Below, one piece after another: positions 43,651 to 52,400 of a stretch of DNA of 64,000 nucleotides (the first letter of the stretch is position 1; the number at the start of each line of letters is the position of its first letter). The stretch is from Paractinoplanes bogorensis. Lineage in GTDB: Bacteria > Actinomycetota > Actinomycetes > Mycobacteriales > Micromonosporaceae. Position numbers and translations under genes: made by a program. The stretch spans positions 372,001 through 436,000 of the forward strand of contig NZ_JAHKKG010000008.1 in NCBI RefSeq assembly GCF_018829635.1, written 5' to 3'. The notes under the pieces are model-generated. The model was not told the origin of the DNA and did no database searches. It worked only from the letters and a program-made list of their open reading frames with translations.

Positions 43651-45522
43651 ATGAGCGTGGAACCTTTGCGTGTCGACGTCCTGGGACCCATTCGCGCCTG
43701 GCGGGGGAGCCGCGAGATCGATCTCGGACCAGCCAAACAACGCACCATCTTCGCCCTGCTCGCCGTCCATCTGAACCAGCCCGTCCCGGTCGCCCAGCTC
43801 GCCAGCCGGGTGTGGTCGGACAGCCCGCCCGACAAGGCGGCCGGACTGCTCCACACCTACATCTCCCGCCTGCGCCGGTTGCTCGAGCCCGGCGTGCCGG
43901 CCCGGACCCGGACCAACCTCATCCGGCTCACGCCGCGGGGCTATCAGCTCGGCGGCGACCCGGCCCTCGTCGACGCCCACAGTGCCCTGGCGCTGGCCGA
44001 CCGGGCCGCGCGGCTGCTCGACGGCGCGGAGTGGGAACGGGCCTTCGACCTGCTCGGCGACGCCGTCGGGATCTGGGAGAAGGCCGGCACGTCGGAGCTC
44101 GCGAACCTGGTGCCGGACGATCCGGCCGTGCAGTTCATGCGCCGGCGTTACGTCGATACGGCCCTGCAGTTCCTGCGCATCGGGCTCGCGCACGACCGTA
44201 CGGTCATGATGCTGCCCCTGGCCGAGCGGCTCGCCCGCGGGGAACCGCTCAACGAGGCGATCCAGGCCTGCTACCTGCGCTGCCTGGCCCGCACCGGCCA
44301 GCGTGCGGCCGCCCTGGACTGGTACGCCGACTTGCGCGCCTGGCTGCGTACGGACCTCGGGGTCAGCCCCTCGGACGAGCTGGCCGACGAGTATCAGAGG
44401 TTGCTGGCCGAGCCTGATGAGCCGCCGGCGGACGCCGCCCCGGTGTCCCGGCCGCGTGCGGACCCCCTGACCTGGCGCGGCAGCGGGCCGCCGGCCGAGG
44501 AACCGGTCGGGCGGACCGGCGAGATCGCGGCGATCCGGCACGCGGTCTCCCGGCAGCGCCTGGTGACCCTGGTCGGGGCGCCGGGCTGCGGTAAATCGGC
44601 GCTCGCCCGGGCCGCCCTGCGTGGCGACCCGCCGGTGTCCGCCGGCGGCGTGAGCGTGGTGGATCTTCACGACGCCGAGACCGAGTCGGACATCCGTCAG
44701 CGGCTCGTCGACGTGCTGAGCGGGTTCGCGCCCAGCGGTGGCGACTGGAGGGCGATGCTCGGCGCGCTGGCCGGGCGGACGATGCTGCTGCTGTTCGACA
44801 ACGCCGACCGGGTGACCGAGGAATGCGCCCGGGTGACCGACGAGATTCTGCGCTTCTGCCCGTCGGTGGTGGTCGTCGTCACCTCCCGCGAGGTGCTGCG
44901 GCTCCCGTACGAGTCGGTGCTGCCCGTGCTGCCGTTGCCCGCACCGGACCCGGGCGATGCCTCCGAGCCGGCTCGGCTCGCGCGCGTCCCCGCGGTCGAA
45001 CTGTTCGTGCACCGGGCCCGGCAGGCGTGGGCCGGATTCGAGCTGAACGGCGACACCGCCCGGGCCACGGCGGTGATCTGCCACCGGCTCGACGGGCTGC
45101 CGCTCGGTCTGGAGTCGGCGGCCGCCAGCCTGCGGACCACCGATCTGGACCGGGTCGCCGAGTTGGTGGCGGAGGGCGAGTTGCGCTTCGGCGCTCCGTG
45201 GCGGGGCACCCGGCCGGGGGCCAGCTCGCTGTACGACGCCATCCGCTGGAGCTACGACCAGCTCGACTCGCTCGAGCAACGGTGCCTGTCCACCGTGGCC
45301 CAACTGGGACCGGTCTTCACCCCGCGAGCCGCCGTGCGGGCCTGGCGGCGCGACCATCCCGCGGCCGGGAGTCAGCTGTCCGCGCTGCTGGCCTCGCTCA
45401 CCGATCGTTCGCTGGTCTATGTGGAACGCGGCGACGGCGACTTCCGGTACCGCATCCTCGAGCCGATCCGCACTTTTGTGTCGGAGCGGGAACCGGTCCG
45501 GGCGCGATCACTCAGCGCTTGA
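43651..45522 (+). CDS. AfsR/SARP-family regulator with NB-ARC-like ATPase
   Basis: 623 aa. Domains in order: OmpR-type DNA-binding (VDVLGPIRAWRGSREIDLGP to about residue 100), bacterial transcriptional activator domain (about 100-255), then an NTPase with P-loop GAPGCGKSA near 309-317 and FDNADRV as Walker B, ending in a winged-helix part (SSLYDAIRWSYDQLDSLEQR). The TPR domain of full-length AfsR is missing. GGGGAGG lies just before ATG 43651. SARPs usually activate the natural-product cluster they lie in, and this one directly precedes the enediyne cassette, 85 bp upstream and on the same strand. Confidence 0.9.
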   Translation: MSVEPLRVDVLGPIRAWRGSREIDLGPAKQRTIFALLAVHLNQPVPVAQLASRVWSDSPPDKAAGLLHTYISRLRRLLEPGVPARTRTNLIRLTPRGYQLGGDPALVDAHSALALADRAARLLDGAEWERAFDLLGDAVGIWEKAGTSELANLVPDDPAVQFMRRRYVDTALQFLRIGLAHDRTVMMLPLAERLARGEPLNEAIQACYLRCLARTGQRAAALDWYADLRAWLRTDLGVSPSDELADEYQRLLAEPDEPPADAAPVSRPRADPLTWRGSGPPAEEPVGRTGEIAAIRHAVSRQRLVTLVGAPGCGKSALARAALRGDPPVSAGGVSVVDLHDAETESDIRQRLVDVLSGFAPSGGDWRAMLGALAGRTMLLLFDNADRVTEECARVTDEILRFCPSVVVVVTSREVLRLPYESVLPVLPLPAPDPGDASEPARLARVPAVELFVHRARQAWAGFELNGDTARATAVICHRLDGLPLGLESAAASLRTTDLDRVAELVAEGELRFGAPWRGTRPGASSLYDAIRWSYDQLDSLEQRCLSTVAQLGPVFTPRAAVRAWRRDHPAAGSQLSALLASLTDRSLVYVERGDGDFRYRILEPIRTFVSEREPVRARSLSA

Positions 45523-45527
45523 TTCCC

Positions 45528-45544
45528 GCTATACGTTTTTAAAG
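45528..45544. promoter_or_regulatory. AT-rich 17-bp motif in front of the enediyne cassette
   Basis: GCTATACGTTTTTAAAG lies between the SARP stop and the unbL start. The same 17-mer with one change is found at 61726-61742 in front of the Tat-exported protein gene. In DNA this GC-rich the match is unlikely to be chance. It may be a regulator site; no palindrome or clear heptamer repeat is seen. Confidence 0.5.
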
Positions 45545-45607
45545 AGTTCTGCAAGACCGAACCGCCAGGCTGGCTCCCGGACGTTGTCCCCGACTCCGGG
45601 AGGACCG

Positions 45608-46543
45608 ATGGCTCGACCACGACCGAGCGACCTGCTCCGGCTCCGGCCGGCTCAGGTCGACTTCGCCCGGCGCGGGTTCCGCACCGAGCCGGCCGCTGCC
45701 CGGGCCGGGCTGGAGGGCTCTGCGCTGGCCTTTGTCGACGGATTCAACCGGGAGCTGGCGACCTCCGTCGCGGAGCCGCCCGACCTGTCCGGCATCGAGC
45801 CCGACCGGCGCGGCTTCGCCGCCGAGGGCGCCGCGATGGCGGCCGGGATGCTGGATCGTCTGCGGGTCCGCACCGGCCCGGGCCGGCTCGGCCGGCTGTT
45901 CGTGGCCTACGCCGAGAACTATGAATATCTGTTGCACGTCGGCGTCGGGTGGACGATGGCGAAGCTCCGGACCCCGTTGCCCCAGCCGGTGCCCGACGCG
46001 GGGCTGACCCGGTGGCTGGCCTACGACGGCTGGGGTTTCTGCCGGGCCTTCTTCGCCGGTCCGGTGGCGCTCGCGCGGTGGTCGGCCCATCGTGGCCGGT
46101 GCGGGGACATCTGCGCGATCAGATATCAGGGCCTCGGCCGCAGCCTCTGGTTCCGCGACTGCGGCCGGCCCGGCCCGATCGCCGAGCGGATCGGGCGTCT
46201 CCCGGCGGAGCACCGGACGGACGTCTGGAGCGGCGTGGGGCTGGCCGCCGTGTACGCCGGCGCGGTCGACGCGACGGTGTATCCGCAGCTGGTGGAGGCC
46301 GCCGGCCCGGACCGCCCGGCGCTCGCCCAGGGCGCGGCGTTCGCCGCCGAGGCGCACCGCCGCGGCGGTCACCTGCCCGCTCATCTGCCCGGCGCTGTCC
46401 GGGCCCTGACCGGCGCCGGGGTCGACGAGGCGGCCGATTGGACCTGGGCCGCCCGATCCGGCCTGGACCGGCACTCCGCCGGGCCCGGGGACTTCCAGAC
46501 CTGGCGGCGCCGCATCCAGCGCCAGGCCGCCTTCGCCGGCTGA
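45608..46543 (+). CDS. unbL: Enediyne biosynthesis protein E3/UnbL (DUF1702)
   Basis: 311 aa, DUF1702. The family pattern includes RRGFRTEPAAARAGLEGSAL, FVDGFNRELA, GFAAEGAAMAAGMLDRL, YENYEYLLHVGVGW-like NYEYLLHVGVGWTMAKL and the late FQTWRRRIQRQAAF. This is the first gene of the conserved enediyne warhead set (UnbL-UnbV-UnbU-PksE-TebC). Its exact chemical step is unresolved in the field. GGGAGG lies 4 nt before the ATG. It begins the operon and has the AT-rich motif 64 bp upstream. Confidence 0.9.
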   Translation: MARPRPSDLLRLRPAQVDFARRGFRTEPAAARAGLEGSALAFVDGFNRELATSVAEPPDLSGIEPDRRGFAAEGAAMAAGMLDRLRVRTGPGRLGRLFVAYAENYEYLLHVGVGWTMAKLRTPLPQPVPDAGLTRWLAYDGWGFCRAFFAGPVALARWSAHRGRCGDICAIRYQGLGRSLWFRDCGRPGPIAERIGRLPAEHRTDVWSGVGLAAVYAGAVDATVYPQLVEAAGPDRPALAQGAAFAAEAHRRGGHLPAHLPGAVRALTGAGVDEAADWTWAARSGLDRHSAGPGDFQTWRRRIQRQAAFAG

Positions 46544-46571
46544 TGTCGCGTTCTCCCGGAAGGACTGTCCC

Positions 46572-48479
46572 GTGAACCGACCACCCGCCCTGCTCGTCCG
46601 GCTGATCGCCCTGGCGCTCTGCGCCGGCGTGGGCCTCGCCACCCGGCTGCCCTCCACCGGCGACGACCGTCGCGCCGACCTGGCCGGTCGGTTCGCCTTC
46701 TCGACCGTCGCTCTCAACGGCGACCCCACCGGCGCGCGCGACCTGCGCGTCGTCCAACCGGCGTTGCGCGACATCGAATCCTGGATCTCCGCCGTCGGTG
46801 CGGCTGTCGCGCTGGCCGACCTCGACGGCGACGGACTGCCCAACGAACGGTGCCTGGTCGACCCGCGCGACGACTCGGTGACCGTCGCGCCGACTCCCGA
46901 GGCGGCGGACCGGTTCCCCGGCTTCGCCCTGCGCCCGGCCGGCCTGGCCTACGACGCCCGCACGACGGCGCCGATGGGGTGCCTGCCGGCCGATCTCAAC
47001 GAGGACGGCCGGCTCGACATCCTGGTCTATTTCTGGGGCCGGGCACCGATCGCCTACCTGCACCGGTCCGGACCGGGCCTGAACGCCGATTCCTTCCAGC
47101 CGGTCGACGTGGTCGACGAGCCGGGCCGGATCTGGAACTCCGCGACGGCGAACGTGGTCGACCTCGACGGCGACGGGCACCTCGACATCTTCGTGGGCAA
47201 CTACTTCCCGGACGGGGCGCGCGTGCTCGACGCCACCGCCACCGACGACCCGCTGATGCAGATGCAGGACTCGATGTCGGCCGCCCGCAACGCGGGCCGC
47301 AACCGGATCCTGCGCCTGCAGACGCTCACGACCCGGGACGGCCTGACCCGACCCTCGTACGAGGACCAGTCCGGCGCGCTGACCGACGAGCAGAGTCGCC
47401 GGTGGACGCTGGCGACCGGAGCGCAGGACCTCGACGGCGACGGCCGGCCCGAGCTCTACGTCGCCAACGACTTCGGGCCCGACTACCTGCTGCACAACCG
47501 GTCGAAGCCCGGACGCATCCAGTTCACCGAGCTCCGGGGCTCGCGCGACGCGCTCGCCCCCAAGTCCAAGGTGCTCGGCGACGACTCGTTCAAGGGGATG
47601 GGCGTCGCGTTCACCGACCTCAACGCCGACGACCGGGCCGACCTGGTCGTCAGCAACATCACCACGGAGTACGCACTGGAGGAGAGCAACTTCGCCTTCG
47701 TCAGCACCGACGACCACCCACTCGGCCGGCGGACCGCGCCGTACCGGGACGAGAGCCAGGCACTGGGGCTGGCCCGGACCGGATGGGGATGGGACATCAA
47801 GGCGGCCGACTTCGACGGCGACGGGCGCGACGAACTGGTGCAGGCTCTGGGCTTCCTCAAGGGCACGGCCAACCGCTGGGCCGAGTTGCAGGAGCTCGCC
47901 ATGACCAACGACGCGTTCCTGCGCCACGCCTGGGCCTGGCCGGTGTTCCGCGAGGGCGCCGACATCGCCGGGCACCAGCGCAATCCGTTCTTCGTCCGCG
48001 ACGACGCCAGCGGCCGGTTCACCGACGTCGCGGCCGATCTCGGGCTGGCCAACCCCGGCGTGAGCCGCGGCATCGCGATCGGCGATGTGGACCACGACGG
48101 CCGGCTCGACATGGCGGTCGCCAATCAGTGGGCCCGGTCCACGTTCGCGCACAACGACGGACCGGCCCGGGAATTCCTCGGGCTGAGCCTGCACCTGCCG
48201 GCCGCCACGGCCGGCGCCGTCCCAAGGCCGGCGATCGGCGCCACCGCCACGGTCACCCGGCCCGACGGCACGACCGCGACCCAGCAGCTCTACCCGGCCA
48301 ACGGGCACACCGGCGTCAATGCGCCGGACTTGCTGTTCGGCCTGGCCGGATCGGGGCCGGGACCGTTTCCGGTCACCGTCCGGTGGCGTGACATCGGCGG
48401 CCTGCACACCACCACCACGACCCTGCGGGCCGGCTGGCACGACCTGACCCTGACCGACCGGCCGGTCGGCACCCGCTAG
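46572..48479 (+). CDS. unbV: Enediyne biosynthesis protein E4/UnbV (FG-GAP repeats plus ASPIC/UnbV domain)
   Basis: 635 aa. After an N-terminal signal-anchor-like stretch (LVRLIALALCAGVGLATRLP), many calcium-binding-like FG-GAP/VCBS units follow (DLDGDGLPNE, DLNEDGRLDILV, DLDGDGHLDIFVGNY, DFDGDGRDELVQ, DVDHDGRLDMAVANQ). The C-terminal ASPIC/UnbV domain reads RPAIGATATVTRPDGTTATQ and YPANGHTGVNAPDLLFGLAG. The domain is named after this enediyne gene. GGAAGGA lies before the GTG start, 28 bp behind unbL. It is probably membrane-anchored and facing outward. Confidence 0.92.
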   Translation: MNRPPALLVRLIALALCAGVGLATRLPSTGDDRRADLAGRFAFSTVALNGDPTGARDLRVVQPALRDIESWISAVGAAVALADLDGDGLPNERCLVDPRDDSVTVAPTPEAADRFPGFALRPAGLAYDARTTAPMGCLPADLNEDGRLDILVYFWGRAPIAYLHRSGPGLNADSFQPVDVVDEPGRIWNSATANVVDLDGDGHLDIFVGNYFPDGARVLDATATDDPLMQMQDSMSAARNAGRNRILRLQTLTTRDGLTRPSYEDQSGALTDEQSRRWTLATGAQDLDGDGRPELYVANDFGPDYLLHNRSKPGRIQFTELRGSRDALAPKSKVLGDDSFKGMGVAFTDLNADDRADLVVSNITTEYALEESNFAFVSTDDHPLGRRTAPYRDESQALGLARTGWGWDIKAADFDGDGRDELVQALGFLKGTANRWAELQELAMTNDAFLRHAWAWPVFREGADIAGHQRNPFFVRDDASGRFTDVAADLGLANPGVSRGIAIGDVDHDGRLDMAVANQWARSTFAHNDGPAREFLGLSLHLPAATAGAVPRPAIGATATVTRPDGTTATQQLYPANGHTGVNAPDLLFGLAGSGPGPFPVTVRWRDIGGLHTTTTTLRAGWHDLTLTDRPVGTR

Positions 48480-48493
48480 ACGAGGAGCAGATC

Positions 48494-49474
48494 ATGTCGC
48501 AGGTCGCCGTGTCTCCACCCGCCGTCGACAAGCGCGTCAAGGCCCTGCGCCGCTTCGCGCTGTCCATCACCGCGTTCAACGTGCTCGGCCATCTCTTCCT
48601 GGGATTCGAGCAGGCCTACCTCACCCCGATCGTCGGAGTCCTCACCGGATACGTCGCTGAGCTGCTGCTCGAGACCGTCGACGCGCGGATCGCCGGGCGG
48701 CGGCCGCGGTACCTCGGATCACCGGCCGAGTTCGTGAACTTCCTGCTGCCCGCGCACATCGCCGGGCTCGCCTGCTCGATGCTGCTCTACGGCAACGAAT
48801 CGCTCTGGCCCACCGCGTTCGCCGTGACCGTGGCGGTGGCCAGCAAGTATTTGATCCAGGTGCCGGTCGCCGGTCGGTTGCGGCACGTGCTCAACCCGAG
48901 CAACTTCGGCATCAGCGTGACGCTCGTCTGCTTCAGCTGGGTCGGCATCGCTCCGCCCTATGAGTTCACCGAGAACGTCTCGGGCGTGCTCGACTGGATC
49001 ATCCCGCTGGCCGTCGGTGTCTCGGGCGCGATGCTCAACGCCAAGCTGACCGGCCGGCTGCCGCTCATCCTGGGCTGGCTGGGCGGCTTCGTCCTGCAGG
49101 CCCTGATCCGTACGGTGGTGCTGGACCACTCGCTCGTCTCGGCGCTGCTGCCGATGACCGGCGTCGCGTTCGTCCTCTTCACCAACTACATGATCACGGA
49201 CCCCGGCACGAGCCCGATGATCCCGCGCCGGCAGGTGTTCTTCGGACTGGCCACCGCGCTCGTCTACGGCGCCCTGGTGATCTCGCACATCACCTTCGGC
49301 CTGTTCTTCGCGCTCGTCATCGTCTGCCTGGCCCGGCTCGCCGCGCTGACCTGGCTCGCCGTGCGGGCCGGTCGGCCGGGCGCGGATACCGGCCGGGTGC
49401 CGCCATCGGACGCCGCCACCGGCGACCCGGCGGTCGCGACGGCCGGTGCCGGCTCCGGAGCTTCGATCCGATGA
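48494..49474 (+). CDS. unbU: Enediyne biosynthesis membrane protein E5/UnbU
   Basis: 326 aa with about eight hydrophobic helices, distantly like RnfD/NqrB-type electron-transport membrane subunits: FRFALSITAFNVLGHLF-like opening, GRLRHVLNPSNFGISVTLVC, and FTNYMITDPGTSPMIPRRQV, which is typical of UnbU. GAGGAG lies before the ATG, 14 bp behind unbV. The stop overlaps the pksE start (ATGA). A role in electron supply or transport across the membrane has been proposed for the family; it is not proven. Confidence 0.9.
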   Translation: MSQVAVSPPAVDKRVKALRRFALSITAFNVLGHLFLGFEQAYLTPIVGVLTGYVAELLLETVDARIAGRRPRYLGSPAEFVNFLLPAHIAGLACSMLLYGNESLWPTAFAVTVAVASKYLIQVPVAGRLRHVLNPSNFGISVTLVCFSWVGIAPPYEFTENVSGVLDWIIPLAVGVSGAMLNAKLTGRLPLILGWLGGFVLQALIRTVVLDHSLVSALLPMTGVAFVLFTNYMITDPGTSPMIPRRQVFFGLATALVYGALVISHITFGLFFALVIVCLARLAALTWLAVRAGRPGADTGRVPPSDAATGDPAVATAGAGSGASIR

Positions 49475-52400
49475 GCGCGACGACGACCGGCAACCCCGTC
49501 GACGGCATCGTGATCGTCGGTCTGGCCTGTCGCTTCCCGGACGCCGACGACCCCGGGCAGCTGTGGCGCAGCGTGCTCAGCCGCCGCCGGTCCTTCCGGC
49601 CGCTCCCGCCCCGGCGCCTGCCGCTGCACGACTACGGTGGCGAGGGCGTCGACCAGACCTACCTGACCCGGGCCGCAGTGCTGGAGGGGTGGCAGTTCGA
49701 CCGGGCCGCCTTCCGGATCTCCCGCGAGTCGTTCCGGGCGGCCGATCCGGCGCACTGGCTGGCGCTGGAGGTGAGCGCGGCCGCACTGCGGGACGCGGGG
49801 CTGCCCCACGGTGAGGGCACCGACCGGGACCGGGTCGGGGTGGTGCTCGGCAACTCGCTGACCGGCGAGTTCTCCCGGGCCTCGACGGTCCGCATGCGAT
49901 GGCCCTACATCCGGCGGATGGTCGCCGCGGCGCTGGACGCGGCGGACGTGGCCACGGCCGACCGGTCGGCCGTCCTCGACGACCTCGAGCAGCGGGTGAA
50001 GAGCCCCTTCGCGGTGCCTACAGACGAGTCGCTGGCCGGGGCCCTCGCCAACACCATCGCCGGCCGGGTGTGCAACTACTTCGACTTCCACGGGACCGGC
50101 TACACCGTCGACGCGGCCTGCGCTTCGTCGCTGGTGGCCGTGGCCACCGCCGCCGACGCGATCGTGTCCGGCCAGCTCGACGTCGCCCTGGCCGGGGGCG
50201 TCGACCTGAGCCTGGATCCCCTCGAACTGGTGGGCTTCTCCCGGGTGGGTGCGCTGGCCCGCGGTGAGATGCGCGTCTACGACGCGGACCCGACCGGCTT
50301 CCTCCCCGGCGAAGGGTGCGGGATCGTCGTGCTGTGCCGCTCGTCGTTCGCCGCGGCGCACGGCCTGCGGGTCTACGCCCGGCTCGCGGGCTGGGCGACC
50401 TCCTCCGACGGCAGTGGCGGGCTGACCCGGCCCGAGGCCTCCGGTCAGCGGCTGGCGCTGGCCCGGGCCTACCGGCGGGCCGGGATCGATCCGGGACAGG
50501 TGGAACTGATCGAGGGACACGGGACCGGGACGGCGGTCGGCGACGCCACCGAGCTGCGCACGCTGCTGGACGTCCGGGGGGACACCCCGACGCGGGCCGC
50601 GCTCGGCACGATCAAGGCGAACATCGGCCACACCAAGGCCGCGGCCGGGGTCGCCGGACTGATCAAGGTCGCGCTCGCCGTGCATCGCCAGGTCGTACCG
50701 CCGACGACCGGCGTGGCCCGGTCGCACCCGCTGGTGGCCGCCCCGGGGGCGTCCGTGGAACTGCTCGACGACGCCCGGCCGTGGCGCACCGACGACCGGT
50801 ACGCGGCCGTCAACGCCATGGGCTTCGGGGGCATCAATGCGCATGTGGTGCTGGCCGGGGCCACGCCGACGACCCGGCGCGCCCTCAGCCGGCTGGAACA
50901 GCAGCTGACCACCAGGCATCCGGACTACGAGGTGGTGGTGTGCGCCGCGCCGAACCTCGACGAGCTGGACCAGGAACTGGCCGTGCTGCGGACGGCGGCG
51001 GCGACGCTGTCCGGCGCCGAGCTCACCGATCTCGCCGCGGCGCAGGCGGCCCGTACGCACAGCGGCTTGCCGTTCCGTTTCGCGGTCGCGGTCCGTTCGG
51101 CCGAGGAGCTCACATCGGTGCTCGAGGAGGCGCGGCGGCGCATCGACGCCGGCGACCGGAACATCCTCGATCCGGACCGGCGCCTGTTCCTGTGCTCCGG
51201 GCCGGCCTTGCGGATCAGCCTGCTCCTGTCGGGACAGGCCGCCCCGGTCCGAGCCGGCGGCGGCGCCTTGGCGCCGCTCCTGGGTGAGCTGCCCGGTGCC
51301 TACGCGGACCGGCTGCCCGACTCGGCCGGCGACCCGCCGGACACGGCCGTCGCCCAGCCCGCGATCCTGCGGGCGAGCCTGGCCGGGCTGCGGTGGCTCG
51401 ACGCGCTCGGGGTGCACGCCACCGCCGCGACCGGGCACAGCCTGGGCGAACTGGCCGCGCTGGTCTGGGCCGGCGCGCTCACCGAGGAAGATGCCTACAC
51501 GTTGGTGAAGGACCGTGCGCGCGCCATGGCGTCGGCCGGCCAAGCGCCGTCGGCCATGGCCGGCCTCGGCGCCGGCTTCGACACGGCCACCGGGCTGATC
51601 GCCGGCACCGGGGCGGTGGTCGCCGCCGACAACGCGCCGGACCAGGTGGTCGTCTCCGGCTATCGGGAGCAGGTGGATGCCGTGCTCGCCGCGGCCCGGA
51701 CGCACGGAATCGCCGGCCACCGGCTGCCCGTCTCGGCCGGTTTCCACTCGCCTGTGATGGCGCCGGCCCGCGAACCCCTGCGGGCGGCGGCCCGGCGGGT
51801 GACCTGGCGGCGCCCGCAACGGCCGCTGGTCTCCACCGTTACCGGCGACTGGTGGAACGGATCGGAGCCGGTCGACGTGCTCGTACGCCAGCTGACCGAG
51901 CCGGTGCGCTTCCGCGAGGCACTCCAGCGGTTGCCGGGCGACCTGCTGATCGAAGTCGGGCCGGGCAGCATCCTGAGCCGCCTCGCCGGTCGTCCCGCGG
52001 TGAGCCTGGATGTCGGCGCGGAATCGGCGGTGGGCGTCGCGACCGCCACCGCCGCGCTGTTCGCCGCCGGTGCCTGCGACGACGTGCAGGCCTATTTCGG
52101 CCGGCGGGCGACCCGCTCATTCGACCCGGCGGCGCCGCGCCGGTTCCTCGCCAACCCCTGCGAGACCGACGTGTCCGAGCCGGCCGCGACCGCCCTCGAC
52201 GGCGCGGGGGACCGGGCCGCGCCCACTGTTCCCACCGTGACCAGTGCCGACCCGCTGGAGGCGACCATCGGCCTGGTCGCCGACGTCGTGGGGCTCGACC
52301 GGGCCGCCGTCACGCCCGGGTCGCGACTGCTCGCCGACCTGCACCTGACCTCGCTACGCGTCGGACAGCTCGCGAACCAGGTCGCCGGCGCGCTCGGCCG

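Noticed and set aside
45528-45544. T-run in the AT-rich motif considered as a terminator U-tract behind the SARP gene
   Set aside because: No stable GC stem precedes it, and the second copy lies upstream of a gene in the opposite sense.
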